In this document: one piece after another, positions 1 through 12,183 of the stretch
Layout of the letters: each line of letters begins with the position of its first letter
Position numbering within the stretch: the first letter of the stretch is position 1
Made by a program: the position numbers and the translations under genes
Notes under the pieces: generated by a model
Databases searched by the model: none
The model's input: only the letters and a program-made list of their open reading frames with translations
Told to the model about the DNA's origin: nothing
Assembly (NCBI RefSeq): GCF_037975245.1
Contig: NC_092567.1
Location: 18,154,376 to 18,218,375 of the forward strand
Direction of reading: 5' to 3'
Source: Apostichopus japonicus
Taxonomy: Eukaryota > Echinodermata > Holothuroidea > Aspidochirotida > Stichopodidae
Length of the DNA: 64,000 nucleotides

Positions 1-179
1 GGCTGGACTGTTTTATCAGGAAGGAAAATAAGTTAGTGCGCTCCACGCGCAGTGCTCACATTTTGTTGCCTTAGGCTTTGCGCAAAAAGTCGAAAAATCG
101 AGCGAATGGTTCATACGGCCCCCTACTTCATCATAATCATTCCATGTGGCCCTCCTCTGCAAAAGGTTGGACAACCCTG
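1..179 (-). mobile_element. hAT-like transposon end, cut by window edge
   Basis: Read on the minus strand from 179, the sequence begins CAGGGTTGTCCAACC and runs into a GAGGGCCACAT motif. This is the pattern of hAT-superfamily terminal repeats (CAGGG start, CCAACCTTTTG, GGGCCAC). The other end lies outside the window, so target duplication and full length cannot be checked. The open frame here is short and has no recognisable transposase motif. The family assignment rests on the terminal motif only. Confidence 0.4.
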
Positions 180-819
180 CTGTAGACCGATGTGATAGAA
201 ACACGAGCTACTGTGCTACAAAACTCGTCTAGGCCTATTCCAATTGTGTGTAATTAACTTTACAATTATCAATATGATCTTGGGAAACATCAAATTGGTA
301 CCGCCATGGAAGCTGAAACACATCACATGACAGTCCATGCATGGTACCCACATGCCCTTTGATGTAGTTCTTCTAGCCTATAAAAAGGCTTTCTATGGTT
401 GTGACAAATAGCTTGATTCAAGCTATAGCAGACAATTACAGCATAACCTGTACTTTCTAATGTACTGTACTGTATACTGTGATGGTATCCTGATACATGT
501 TATGTCAGAAAAAATTTCACTAAACGTTTTTTTTACTTCTTCAGTACTAAATGATGGAAAATTGTAGTGTTAATGATGTCAGTTCTAGAAAAATCCAAGT
601 AATTTGATGTTCCCAGTAACATTCATACCCAAATATGTAGAATATCATTTTAGACTTGTCACAAGTCATCAAAAGATGAATACATGTTGGTCAAATGACA
701 CCAAAAGTTAAGAAGCATTCTGTTGTAGGATCTTAGTGTATTCTAGCACACTGAAATCAACCAATTAAACCATTCAGTTGAAACTAGTGCTGTTTTACAA
801 TATGTTGGATTCACAAAAG

Positions 820-1616
820 TGATGTCCGAAACACATGGTGATGTCCGAAACATACTTTTAAGGTTATTTTGCTATAATATTTGGTACAAGATGGATAAAG
901 TTTTGAGTAGTGCAGTATGTATGTTTGTAACAATAGAACTTGTCATAATATATGAAGTGCTCATCTATTGTGTCTTTTTTTCAAGCAACATAAAGTAGTA
1001 TTAATTAAAACTTGTTTCGGACATCACTGGTGTTTCGGACATCACACACATGGACGGAAAAATTGAAATGGTTATAAAATCAAAACGGAAGAGTGGAAGA
1101 GTGTCATGTACATACTGTAGTTGGGGGAGTACTTATGCTTTAATTAGAGTAACAAAACAGTCTTGTGGGTTTTAACATACTTCATATATTAGATGCTTCA
1201 TGACGTTTCGGACATCACCAAATTGTGGACGGAAACATTTTGCATGTTGTTTAACTTCATTCTGTAGTAAAATGTGGCTGAATGGACATGCATCTGATAT
1301 ATATTTTATTTGATACAACTATGACAGTATTGAAAAGGCACACCACTGTCAACATTTGTTATTTAACCCCAGACTATGCCACTCATAAATTGGTGTATAA
1401 ATGTGGACGGAAAAAGTGATGTCCGAAACACTGGTCCAGTTTCGCAATAATTCGCAAATTCATCGATGAAATTTTCTGAAATATTTATGAGAGGGAACCT
1501 ATAGCCACAAAGTTCAATCATGACAAAATTTGGAGTACTCCTCTTTTGGAGTTGAGAATAGATCAAAGTACAAATTGTGCAGTTTGAAAACGGCAACATT
1601 TTCCGTCCACATTTCG
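820..1616. repeat. Cluster of GATGTCCGAAACA motifs on both strands
   Basis: The 13-mer GATGTCCGAAACA or its complement TGTTTCGGACATC occurs, exactly or nearly, at about 821, 840, 1013, 1031, 1204 and 1417. It is accompanied by GTGGACGGAAA-type words near 1050, 1225 and 1405 and by the reverse form near 1600. The copies are irregularly spaced (19 to ~200 bp), so this is not a simple tandem array. It lies in what should be intron 2 of the left Death-domain gene. No open frame explains it. Confidence 0.6.
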
Positions 1617-1909
1617 GCACTTCTGGGAGTATAGCATACCATACGCATATCTCAGGAAATTGTCTATGCTATGGTAGGTACAGCTAGGTGGACTCTCACC
1701 ATGGGGATAATATTTGTATCTCTAGAATCTCTAATTATTTTGTCACAATGCTCCAAATGCCATTTATGCTAATTTGGGCGCTTTAACGTGAACAGACCCA
1801 TACCTTAGTTAAGGAGTAGCAGTAGTTGGAGAAAATAGATCTTTGTAGAATAATTTGCTTCATGTTTTCGTGTCTTTATTCATAAAAACTGAACATTACA
1901 AGAACTCAC

Positions 1910-4900
1910 CACGATGCCATTTTTCCAAAGTATTCGCCACATCCTTCCTCCCCATAGTATTGTAGAAGAAATCCCATAGGTTGCGGGCATCTACGATGTC
2001 ATTGCCTTTGTCCTTGGTATGTGTCTTGTATATTATCCATGTCGGACTCTGTTTACCCAATGAAGTCAGCGAACGTCTCCAGATGTCCTATCAAAAGATT
2101 TTTTTTTCAAGAAAAATCTTTAAATATTAGTTCATTCCCTTGGCAGAAATATTCACTGACATAATTCCGTGTCTGAAAATGGCATTTCTGTAATTATTCA
2201 TAACGCCAAGGAATAATGAAGTGCTTTATTTCTAAACATTTTATCAAGGCTTGATCATCTACAAATACTGTGCAATGTACTACAGTGTACTGTTCACTGT
2301 GCAATGTACTACAGTGTACTGTTCACTGTACAATGTACTACAGTGTACTGTTCACTCTGCAATGTACTACAGTGTACTGTTCACTGTGTAATGTACTATG
2401 TAGTATACTGTTCACTGTGCAATGTACTACAGTGTACTGTTCACTGTACAATGTACTACAGTGTACTGCTCACTGTGCAATGTACTACAGTGTACTGTTC
2501 ACTGTACAATGTACAACAGTGTACTGTTCACTGTGCAATGTACTACAGTGTACTGCTCACTGTACAGTACAATGTACTACAGTGTACTGCTCACTGTGCA
2601 ATGTACTATAGTGTACTGTTCACTGTACAATGTACTACAGTGTACTGTTCACTGTGCAATGTACTACAGTGTACTGCTCACTGTGCAATGAACTACAGTG
2701 TACTGTTCACTGTACAATGTACTACAGTGTACTGTTCAGTGTTCACTGTACGATGTACTACAGTGTACTGTTCACTGTGCAATGTACTACGGTGTACTGT
2801 TCACTGTGCAATGTACTGCAATGTACTATTCACTGTACAATGTACTACAGTGTACTGTTCACTGTACAATGTACTACAGTGTACTGCTCACTATACAATG
2901 TACTACAGTGTACTGCTCACTGTGCAAAGTACTACAGTGTACTGCTCACTGTACAATGTACTACAGTGTACTGTTCACTGTACAATGTACTACAGTGTAC
3001 TGCTCACTTTACAATGTACTACAGTGTACTGTTCACTGTGCAATGTACTACAGTGTACTGTTCACTGCACAATGTACTACAGTGTACTGCTCACTGTGCA
3101 ATGTACTACAGTGTACTGCTCACTGTGCAATGTGTACTGCTCACTGTGCAATGTATTACAGTGTACTGCAATGTACAGTACCATAGTATCTAAGCACTGG
3201 GCACAGTACAGAACATCACCTTCTGATACACTTTATAAATACTTTACTGTACATGCAACATGTATGCAGTTAATTCAAACTGTACAGGTATGATGAAAGC
3301 ATACAGTACAGTACAGTACTACAGTACAGTACTGTACATGTGTGTGCTGCACTTTGGTCCTACTGTAAAATATGACAAATAAATTTCTTCCTTGGATGAC
3401 TTTTAACTTGTTCAAGCGTAAGGGTAACGTTGCAGACTTATAAGTTCTAAAGACAAATCTGTCTGTACTGTACTGTCTTTAACACAGTCTACAATAAACT
3501 GAAAAGGTGTTAATACAATGGTCTGTATTGAAACAGAAGTGTACACAGGGTGTCAGTTGATTCAACTTGATCAGCACAGATAATCTCACAGCTTTTGCCA
3601 ATTGAATTCTCCAAGCCATCAGAAGGACTATAAATGGGTTCCATATTTGGGGATGACATCATAAATTTATAATTTTGCAAAGAATTTTGCTCTTTTCAGA
3701 GTACAATGATTCCTTGACATGATATGGTCAGACCTGTACACAGAGTTACCATTTACAGTTTGTACATGTATGTGTATATACTGTATGTATCTTAATTAGG
3801 GTTACCATATTTCTTTTTATCGAATTACTTCAATTGTTCAAAGTGAGACTACTATGCAGTGCGGTGACATGGTACAGTAGATACAGTATCTTGTGATACT
3901 ACTGTACACAATCATATATCGTTGGACAGTTTCAAACATTCACTTTATATATATCTGAAATAAGCTGACGACCAAGTTCTTATATCAATGTCCTAAAACT
4001 TACATATTACTGAACTTGTTAATTACTGTATATAATTCATCTTTTTGACGAAAGTATCTGAGCAGTCATTCTGTATGAGGGTCTAGTAATATCTAATATA
4101 TCTATCTATATCAGTAATGTTATTAGTGAAAAAAAGTTTGCGTCCCACGGACGCAAGCCCCCGAAAAAGTTTGCGTCCCGTAAAAAAAAGCTTGCGTCCC
4201 AATCGAAAACCAATTACGTTTATTGTATGACCTACTGTTGCTAATACTAGTGTACATAGTATCACAGCCTATACTTTGTGAATGTTATACACAATATAGG
4301 GCAGAAATGCTCAGTGCCTTAACTTCGCTATTTTTCCCCTCCTTTCGACCACCCTGCCGTTTCAACCCATTTTTACCCCCAGTCCCCCCCTCCTTCATCC
4401 GTCCTTCTACTTCCCTCCTCGCCAACTCCCTAGTAGATCGTGCTTTGACCTTGCAGCGATTCCAACAAACAACTCTTCAACAATAATATAATAATTTCTA
4501 GTAATTATATCTGATTAGGTGAAGGCACAAACAGTGTAGGTACTGTAACCCTGAAAAGGGAAGTCAGGGAGATATGTTGTTCTGCAAAGGACTTCCTGAG
4601 ATTACTGTATAGAGCTTGATATCTCCTGTTCACTATAGAACTGTACAATAAATAACAGTGATGTTTTAAACATAGAAGACTAATTAATGCCCAGTTTTCT
4701 CAAAACATATGTTTGTTGTCAAATATCTCAGTGATACTGTACAGACATGGTACCCTAAGCTGCGGGTCGGGAGACTTGTGACCGAAAAATGATCGCCATG
4801 CATATAAACAGTGGGTAGGTACTAGTGTAAGAATGACTGGTACTTAATTCTAATTTGTATATGTTGGATGTTGGTATGTAGGAATTTGTTGTTGTCTTTG

Positions 4901-6325
4901 ACAAAGATTTGTTATGTTAATTAAGCTACACTAGGTCGATGTAGAAGTATTATTTTTGTGAGTTAGTCTTGGTAAGGTTCTCGTTCAATTAAGTTATGCA
5001 CTATATATTTAATATATTCGTAGCACACCACGCTGTTTCCACTCTGCTTTATATGTTAATCTCCAGCAACAATCTCAATCTACTATTAGACTTTCTCTTG
5101 GGACGTGTCCCCCATACAAGAACCCAACCACGTTACAGTAGCTAGGTAGAAGCAGGTAAATATGTAAATTACAATGCTGATCAGTACGATAGTAAACAAT
5201 GTTGGTACAGTATCATCAGAGTGACCCAATTATTATGTTTCCCAAGATTTGAAAAATTTTGTATGCCCTGTACAATGTCCAATATGTGTGCCATTGTGAA
5301 ACAATCAGCCAATTGACTACTGTATGCATGCAATCAATTTTAACCAGATCAGTCAATATGGACTTGACGTAATGTACCAGAGCAAAGGTGACTAAATTAT
5401 CGAACTGGGTCAGTTTCAGGCCTTTTAAAAATGTATGGATGATACAGTAACTAATTATGTACAGTATGTAGCACAGAGAATTAACAACGTGTGTAGCCAA
5501 GGAAAAAATTTTGGGAAGCTTGGGGTTACAGTACTTATCTGCAGTCCCGACAGAATGGCACCATGGCAGAGTCAAACCACAACCTTACCCATGGTCCACC
5601 CCAAGGCATGCACCCTTGAATAGACTTGTTATCTCACGTCAGTACTGTAATCGATCCCTCCTCCCCCCCACCACCCCCCCACCCTCCCCCCCATCATATG
5701 ATATGTAAAATACCTGAGCTCCAATATGGATAATCTCTTAAGAGCGAAAGGTTTCTACCACAACACACTACAGGTGGTGCAGAGCCTTTGCTTCCAATGT
5801 CAACGGAAGGTTGTTGATAATGTTACAAATTCAACAGATCAGGCCAGTTTCTTCGACAAAATTACTTTGTTTTTACATATATATATATAGTATGTTGCAT
5901 ACAGTGTTACTACAAAACTTTATGTCAATCTTTCGCTTTTCACCTCAGTTGTAAACTGCAAGTACTAGTTTAGCTCATTAATTAAAGCAATGTATACATT
6001 TCATTTGGGACATTTTGAATGGATGGTGCCAGGAGAAAGGGGAAAGGTTCCCCACTAGGTTTTTTTTTTTGCTCTTTTCAATTCCCTTTTTTTTTCCCTA
6101 CAAAGTTAGGATAGAGACTTACACAATACAAATTATAATTGCACTTACATCGAGGTCGATTGTACGACAGTTAAGAAGGAGGGAACCAAACTCTCGCCAA
6201 CTTCCTCGAAATTGCTTCTCATTGTCCAGTTCCCGGCCTAACTCTTCCAGGAACTCTTCCGTAAGTTCACCCTGACCTTCCAGAGGGCACTTGCTGTAAA
6301 AATCTTCTTCACCGTTACAAGCCAT
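1910..6325 (-). CDS. Death-domain protein, exons 1-2 of a partial gene (paralog of the 16.7 kb gene)
   Basis: Exon 1 is complement 6149-6325 (59 codons from the start ATG, donor GTAAGT, phase 0). Exon 2 is complement 1910-2087 (59 codons plus 1 nt, acceptor TAG, donor GTGAGT). Together they encode the helices of a Death domain. TEEFLEELGRELDNE and SWREFGSLLLNC are in exon 1; SPTWIIYKTH, ARNLWDFFYNTMGRKDVA and TLEKWHRG are in exon 2. Exon 2 has exactly the same length (178 nt) and both exons the same phases as in the plus-strand gene starting at 16737, so the two are paralogs in divergent orientation. Death domains mediate homotypic assembly of immune and apoptotic signalling complexes in the cytosol. 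The start at 6325 is chosen because it aligns with MAVQC of the paralog; an in-frame ATG lies one codon upstream and another at 6394. Downstream exons, including any TIR-like end, were not found in 1-1909 and probably lie off the left edge. Confidence 0.72.
2268..3180. repeat. 29-bp tandem repeat array (~30 units)
   Basis: The unit is about GTGTACTGTTCACTGTGCAA plus TGTACTACA (29 bp), repeated with few changes. The common ones are TTCAC/CTCAC and GTGCA/GTACA, and a few units are longer or shorter. The array lies in intron 1 of the left Death-domain gene, 180 bp from its exon 2. Because 29 is not a multiple of 3 and the unit lacks stops, long Cys/Tyr/Val-rich frames open in all three plus frames. 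They show no initiation context or domain and are treated as by-products of the repeat. Confidence 0.95.
3298..3345. repeat. ACAGT pentanucleotide microsatellite
   Basis: Short run of ACAGT/ACTGT units just past the 29-bp array. The same pentamer is frequent throughout this intron and forms a second run near 15780. Confidence 0.7.
3346..6148. other. Remainder of intron 1, no gene recognised
   Basis: AT-rich intron sequence of the left Death-domain gene. It holds a pyrimidine-rich patch (4330-4430), a C-rich patch (5656-5695), a short TA run (5877-5889) and the GTTTGCGTCCC trio annotated separately. Open frames here are short and lack coding character. Confidence 0.6.
4133..4201. repeat. Three copies of A-run plus TTTGCGTCCC
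   Basis: The word AAAAAGTTTGCGTCCC or a close variant (once GCTTGCGTCCC) appears three times within 70 bp. A reverse copy, GGACGCAA, lies between the first two. The layout resembles the motif clusters at 0.8-1.6 kb and 44.9-45.9 kb. Confidence 0.6.
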
Positions 6326-9300
6326 CATAATATTTCTTTCATCTTTGCTTGCTAGGTATCTCAAGAAATGTACAGCTACTTTTTTGATGACCAACTGATA
6401 TCCTTTAAGATCATTTAGTGTAAAGGGCGTCTCAGTTCATCTCTTTTAAAGGTCCTTTCCAAAAAACGAACTCATCTGCAGAGATCAATGATAAAAAGTT
6501 CAGGAAGAATTTACATAAACAGTATCATGACTCATTTGTGATATCTTGCAAGTTGCAAACCACAACCAAATTTACAACAAATTTCAAATTTCGAAAAATG
6601 CTGCAAAATCACCAGACAGCACAGCAAACTAAATTCCAGTTCAACAACACAAACACAGCTGTGTGTATTTATGTTTAAAGATTTAATTTGTTAATCGAAT
6701 TTGGAAAGAAACTTTGAACTGCCGCCTGTCTCCCTTTGTCACAGGAAGAGATCAGAGCACAGGTAGTCTGAGAGAGGACGTCATGGCAACTGTTTCATCA
6801 GGAGGGTATTTATTTTCTTAATTTATAATTGTTTTAATAATTTATAATCAATTTATCCTTGAAATGTTATACTTTTAGAAAGTTTGTTTAACCGTCAATT
6901 TTTTCTGAATGTAGAATTTTATTACACTATAAAGATAAAATACATTCTTTGTTGCTATGATGATATCACTTTTCATAACTCTGCTGATGCCAGAAACATT
7001 AAATACATTCAACAAAAAATTAATAGATATTTCCCCTCGACAAAATGTTATGAGGGTACACATGTACATACATGTATGTGGTTCAGACCTAAAGGCTAAA
7101 GCTCAGAATATTGCCAGCGATTAAACAAATAGCATGGAGAGTGCCAAATGCAGGAACACTTCCCAAAAAGTCTTCACCTTCAATAGCTTATATACACACT
7201 ACTGTATGAACAAAGAAACACTCCCATTATTAAAACTTTTAGAAAACTCCTTACGAGGGGAGGTAACCAACCATGGAGAATTCTATGAAGCTATTTCAGG
7301 GAGAACTTTGCAATAAGTTAAGAGACCATAAAATGACACAATTCTAAAGATTCCATTGCACACATATTTAAAATATTCCTCCTTCCCAAACCATCTAGGG
7401 CAATTTTTGGCTGTTGATACCTCAATCCAATGTCATACAATGAGATACAAATGAAACAGCCAAGGTACAGCACCACTAACTACTAAGCCCTACTTGTAGA
7501 GTTTCTAGAGATTCTTTCTGGTCAAGGCCTTCCACATTTTGTTTCTAGCCTAGATATTTACTCATCAAATCGATCTTAATTACTCTTCGTTAAGTTAAGC
7601 TGCCATAAGAAGTAACATTATTCAATGTATCGACTTTGTAAACTTTCGTTATTGAGAAGGATATCTGCCTAGCAAGTACGACCTATACGTCATTCTTAAC
7701 TTGTTTGTTAATAATTTACCTGTTCTATGTTAGGCCTTGGCACAACCACTACTAGGCCTATGTACTAAGCTCAAGTTGGCTAACAAGGAGTCGGGGCTCG
7801 AGGCTAGACCTGCAGCTATGTACTGCATACTTTGCTACTGTTTCTAACATACAACTGGAACATGGAAGTCATAATGCACTCTGTTATGAAAATTATCGTC
7901 TAACTGCAGAATACTGTCTTCGTGTAGCCTTAGTGTACCGGAGGGAATATGATGGAATGACGTTCACAGCAACACGTACAGTAAGCCTAGAAACCTTGTA
8001 CCTAAAACACAAGCCTATGGAATTGAAATCTAGCATAACTGTCGCAGCACTAGATCCGTTACTTGCAAAATACTTACACTTTACGTTGTAAATATGTACA
8101 GGAGAACCACATCCGTAATAGAAACCAGAACGTTTTCGATCTCCTACAGAAATATTTTATACTTAAAATAAGAAATTCCCGGGTTAAATCGTAGAATCCA
8201 AATATGATATCAGGACCAGTTACTGTAAGACACTCCGAATTAAATGCTGGTCCGCAGCATACCTAATATACCAAGGTAAGTAAAGATACTAGCGATGTGT
8301 GTAACGTTGTTGTTGTTCTACGTACGGTTACTTCCTGTTAATTCTTATGAAGAAACCTGTTGCCATTATCAGACCATCAAATATGCTACGTCTGGTTCTT
8401 CATGGTCAACAATGCAAGTTACCGTAACATTTATATCTCCTCAAAATCATTGAATTTTACGAGGAAATCTGGGAATTAATTAAGGTTGAAAACTTAGTTG
8501 GTGTTCATAGGTTAGCTTTAGTCGAATTGAGTGTTTGATTGGGGGCCAGAAGACAGAATGCTTCTGCCAAGTTACGATATGTTGATGGTTCACATTATAA
8601 TATGAAGACACCATGTCCCGCGTAGTGTGCACTTCCTTTTCGTCCTCGGCAGGCATATGACCTATGGAGGTTCAAAGAGGGAAGAACCTGTAATTTAGGA
8701 CATTTTTGGAAGTGTTTTGTCGTCCACCCGGGAACTCATTTGCAAACGTTGGAGGTACTTACGAAAACTTACGGTTGGATAAAATATCTCCAGCTTAATT
8801 CTTAGCCTTAGTGTTGCATAATTATGCTAACAATTCGACGTCTACTGATGACACAGAATGTCCTTTAATTAACCAAATGGTCCCGGTTCGTTCTTCAAAT
8901 GCTGAGTGGTTCTCATGTCATCAGTGGCATGGTTCATTAATTTTTTAAACCACATGAAATTATTGCACATGCCCACTCCTCTTGTAGACTGAATAGGTCT
9001 ATGTACATCATGGACTCACGTTCAACTTATCATTTTCCCCGGCTGTATATGATACGACAGAAACAATAATAATAACGATAGGAATGACACAATATATTGT
9101 CCGCTATGTATAGGCGATGCCGAGATGCGATAAATCAAATCAAAAGGAGTTCAAACCCTGGTCGATCTCACAAGAGGTCCTTTGGGGGTAATAAGTTTGT
9201 TTGTAAAGAATAGACACTTTTTCTCCCTTTTTCTTCTTTCATTTTGCTTGGAAAAGTTGTCTATGTTCAGCCAGGGAATTGCTGATAAATGTAGTCTTAT

Positions 9301-9430
9301 ATAATTACATTGTACAGATAGCCTTAAACATACCCGAGGTCGGAGTCGAAGAGCCAATTAGCGAGGGATTGCTATAAGTACCGAGGGTTGTGAAGACGGA
9401 GCTACAATGTTATATATAGCTCTCAATGTT

Positions 9431-9484
9431 ATATATAGCTCTCAATGTTATATATATATATGTATAACATTGAGAGCTATATAT
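9431..9484. repeat. Perfect 22-bp inverted repeat (hairpin)
   Basis: Arms 9431-9452 and 9463-9484 are exact reverse complements around a 10-bp TA-rich loop. The arm motif TATATAGCTCTCAATGTTAT is also repeated directly just upstream (9409-9440). Confidence 0.85.
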
Positions 9485-10304
9485 ATACTGTATGAAACTC
9501 GTTTGAAGATTATCTGATCATGCGCACTGATGTTTCGACCACATTTGTTTTCAATATTGGATCGAGTAATAAAGAGCTATATGGGAATCGACCCCATTCA
9601 AGACTGAATATGACAACGTAGACAACAAGTGAAGTCTTTTCTTGAAAGGGTTATGGATGTGATAGTACTTCTTAACACAGGCATTAATTTAAGGGGGAGG
9701 GGGGGGGCATTTAAGACGTTTGCTTTGTTACTCTTAAGTTTGTTAATGCTTCACCGAACTTGTCCTGTGGTCGGTTTTTCTATTAGACATTAGATATTAG
9801 ATATACCAGTGTCTACTATTGAAAAAAGCAAGAAATTATGAAGACAAATATGCACCTGCATCAACACTTATACACAGCAATAATGGCATATTGGTTGTTA
9901 TATTACTGTGAGGTACCTTAATTCAGTTGAACATTTCATCAGAAGATCTTTCATTGAGCTTCAGCTTTTGTCAATTTATAACCATACACATTTTCAAGAA
10001 AAGCAAGTTACCTCAACATAAGTTTGCAGTGTATACCAGTCTTAGTTATCATTCACCGAGCATTGGTCTAAAATATGTGTCTATATGGCTCTATTTGAAT
10101 ATGAACCTCTCCCCAGCAATCCGGAAGGCAGGCTGGATCCAGGGGCATGCCCCTCCACAGACTATGGTATGTTCTCCCACCCCCGCCCTTTCAAGTTAAT
10201 TTTTCCCATCAATTATGTGAACAAAACCTTCACAGGTACACAGTACATCAGTATTGTCGCCCTCCTTCGATTATTGCGTGCCCCTCAATAAAATGTTCGT
10301 GCCT

Positions 10305-10584
10305 TTAAAGGCACTGAAGACTCGCCCCAAACCGCGTGCCGCCCTCTGATTAAAGCTAATTTTCCGTTGCTTGCAAGTGAAGTTTTTTGTTGTCGCTACA
10401 AACTGCAGACAGCAATGAAACGTGATACCTTGTTATCTTTACCTGGACCTGAGATGTAGCAAGCTGTGTGTGTATTTTCTGGGATCGATTGTGGTGTCTA
10501 ACACTTTTGTTACACCTCATTCGAAACTAGGTCAGATTACCGGCATCCTGCGTTTCTTTGTGCGCGAGTCTTCACTCCCTCTAA
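10305..10584 (-). mobile_element. TTAA-type MITE, copy A (internally deleted, reverse orientation)
   Basis: Reverse-oriented member of the family also seen at 19826, 23715 and 26802. Its ends carry TTAAAGG...TGAAGACTCGC and the complement GAGTCTTCA...CCCTCTAA. Internal matches include CACACAGCTTGCTA and GATAACAAGGTATCACG. Compared with the other copies, about 100 bp between the GCTTGCT and ACATCTCAGG segments are missing. There is no coding capacity. Confidence 0.75.
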
Positions 10585-11894
10585 GGGCCTTACCTAAGAT
10601 TGTACTACATTTGCGAACATATTGGGATTTGTTTTTAAAAAGTAAGAACAACTGCGTAAGCAGCGGCTAAATACCCCGTGAGTTGTAATTCATTTCATTT
10701 AGTATATTTTCCCATCACAAAAATTAGGTCCCAAATAGCTTATTTTGGAATACATACTATCAATAGTAATAAACTTCTCTTTTTTTCTTTTTCTTTTTGT
10801 ATTTTATGTTAAAATAGTATTATCTAAAATATTTCCTATCATTTCAGGCTAAAATTGTGGAAATTGGTTGAAAAATTTACCTATATATAAGGATTGGCAT
10901 AAGACCTGGGCAGCCCCTCCTCCAGGCTATATATATAAACAATACACGTATATAGACGCACACCTGCACCGTACCCATTTTGCAAAATATTTCTTACAAT
11001 GATTGGTGGCGCAATGCCAATATTCATTGCTACACTTTTGTAATATTTAATAAATATGTAATACTTAATATTTATTACATTTTTGAAAAAGGGTGTACGG
11101 TGACCGAGATATGATTTTTTTGAAACAATCAAGAGTTTTCAACTATTTTTTCGGTTTTTGGACGGAGTTTTAGCAATATTCCGATGATATTTCAAATGTC
11201 CAATTCTTTATAGTCTTGATCTATCATGGTAATAATTTTTTATATGTTGGGCTTGTTCTAGAACATTTATGAAGGTGCGGGCGGCCGGGTTCTAAGTGGA
11301 GCTTATATGATTTTATTAAAAAAAAGGATTTTGAACCAAAACGAAGCTTGAACTAAAATGTTGGTAATAAACATCATAGCCCCCCCCATTCCCCCTGCAT
11401 CTAAAACATAATATTTGTGAATAGATCTGTGTATAAGCTTTATTGCAACACTCAAACCAAGTCTATAGCTAGAAGGGTTGGGAAGATACACTTTTTTCAA
11501 AGTGTTAGGGTTTTTTTTTTGGGGGGGGGGGGACAATCCGCCCAGAAAAACCCGTGGTGGAGTCACTTGTTACTATATGGTTAAAAGAGTAGAGCGCCAC
11601 CGATATGAGTGGACATAAATATGCAGCATGCTACCCTCTACGTAGACGAATCATATAAATAAAATCAGATTGAAGTCAATTCAATTCGAGTCGTCTTTTT
11701 TTCCGGCCTTTTGGTTGCTATTTGTTGAACAGTGATATGTTGGTACAAGTGGCACAGTACTACCACCTTCACTATACCAGACTACTGGGATGAGTGGACC
11801 TAAGACATAGCCGGCTCATAACTATAGCTTCTAAATGTCTCTCAGTGGTATACATATGTCAAAATATTTACATGTGGGCAGAAGATGATGATGG

Positions 11895-12183
<289 letters not shown>

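Noticed and set aside
2270-3293. Open frames of up to 329 codons on the plus strand
   Set aside because: They are created by the stop-free 29-bp repeat in all three frames and have no domain, start context or splice support.
7134-7316. 60-codon plus-strand gene
   Set aside because: There is no recognisable similarity and no supporting splice or promoter signal, so it is only a chance-length frame.
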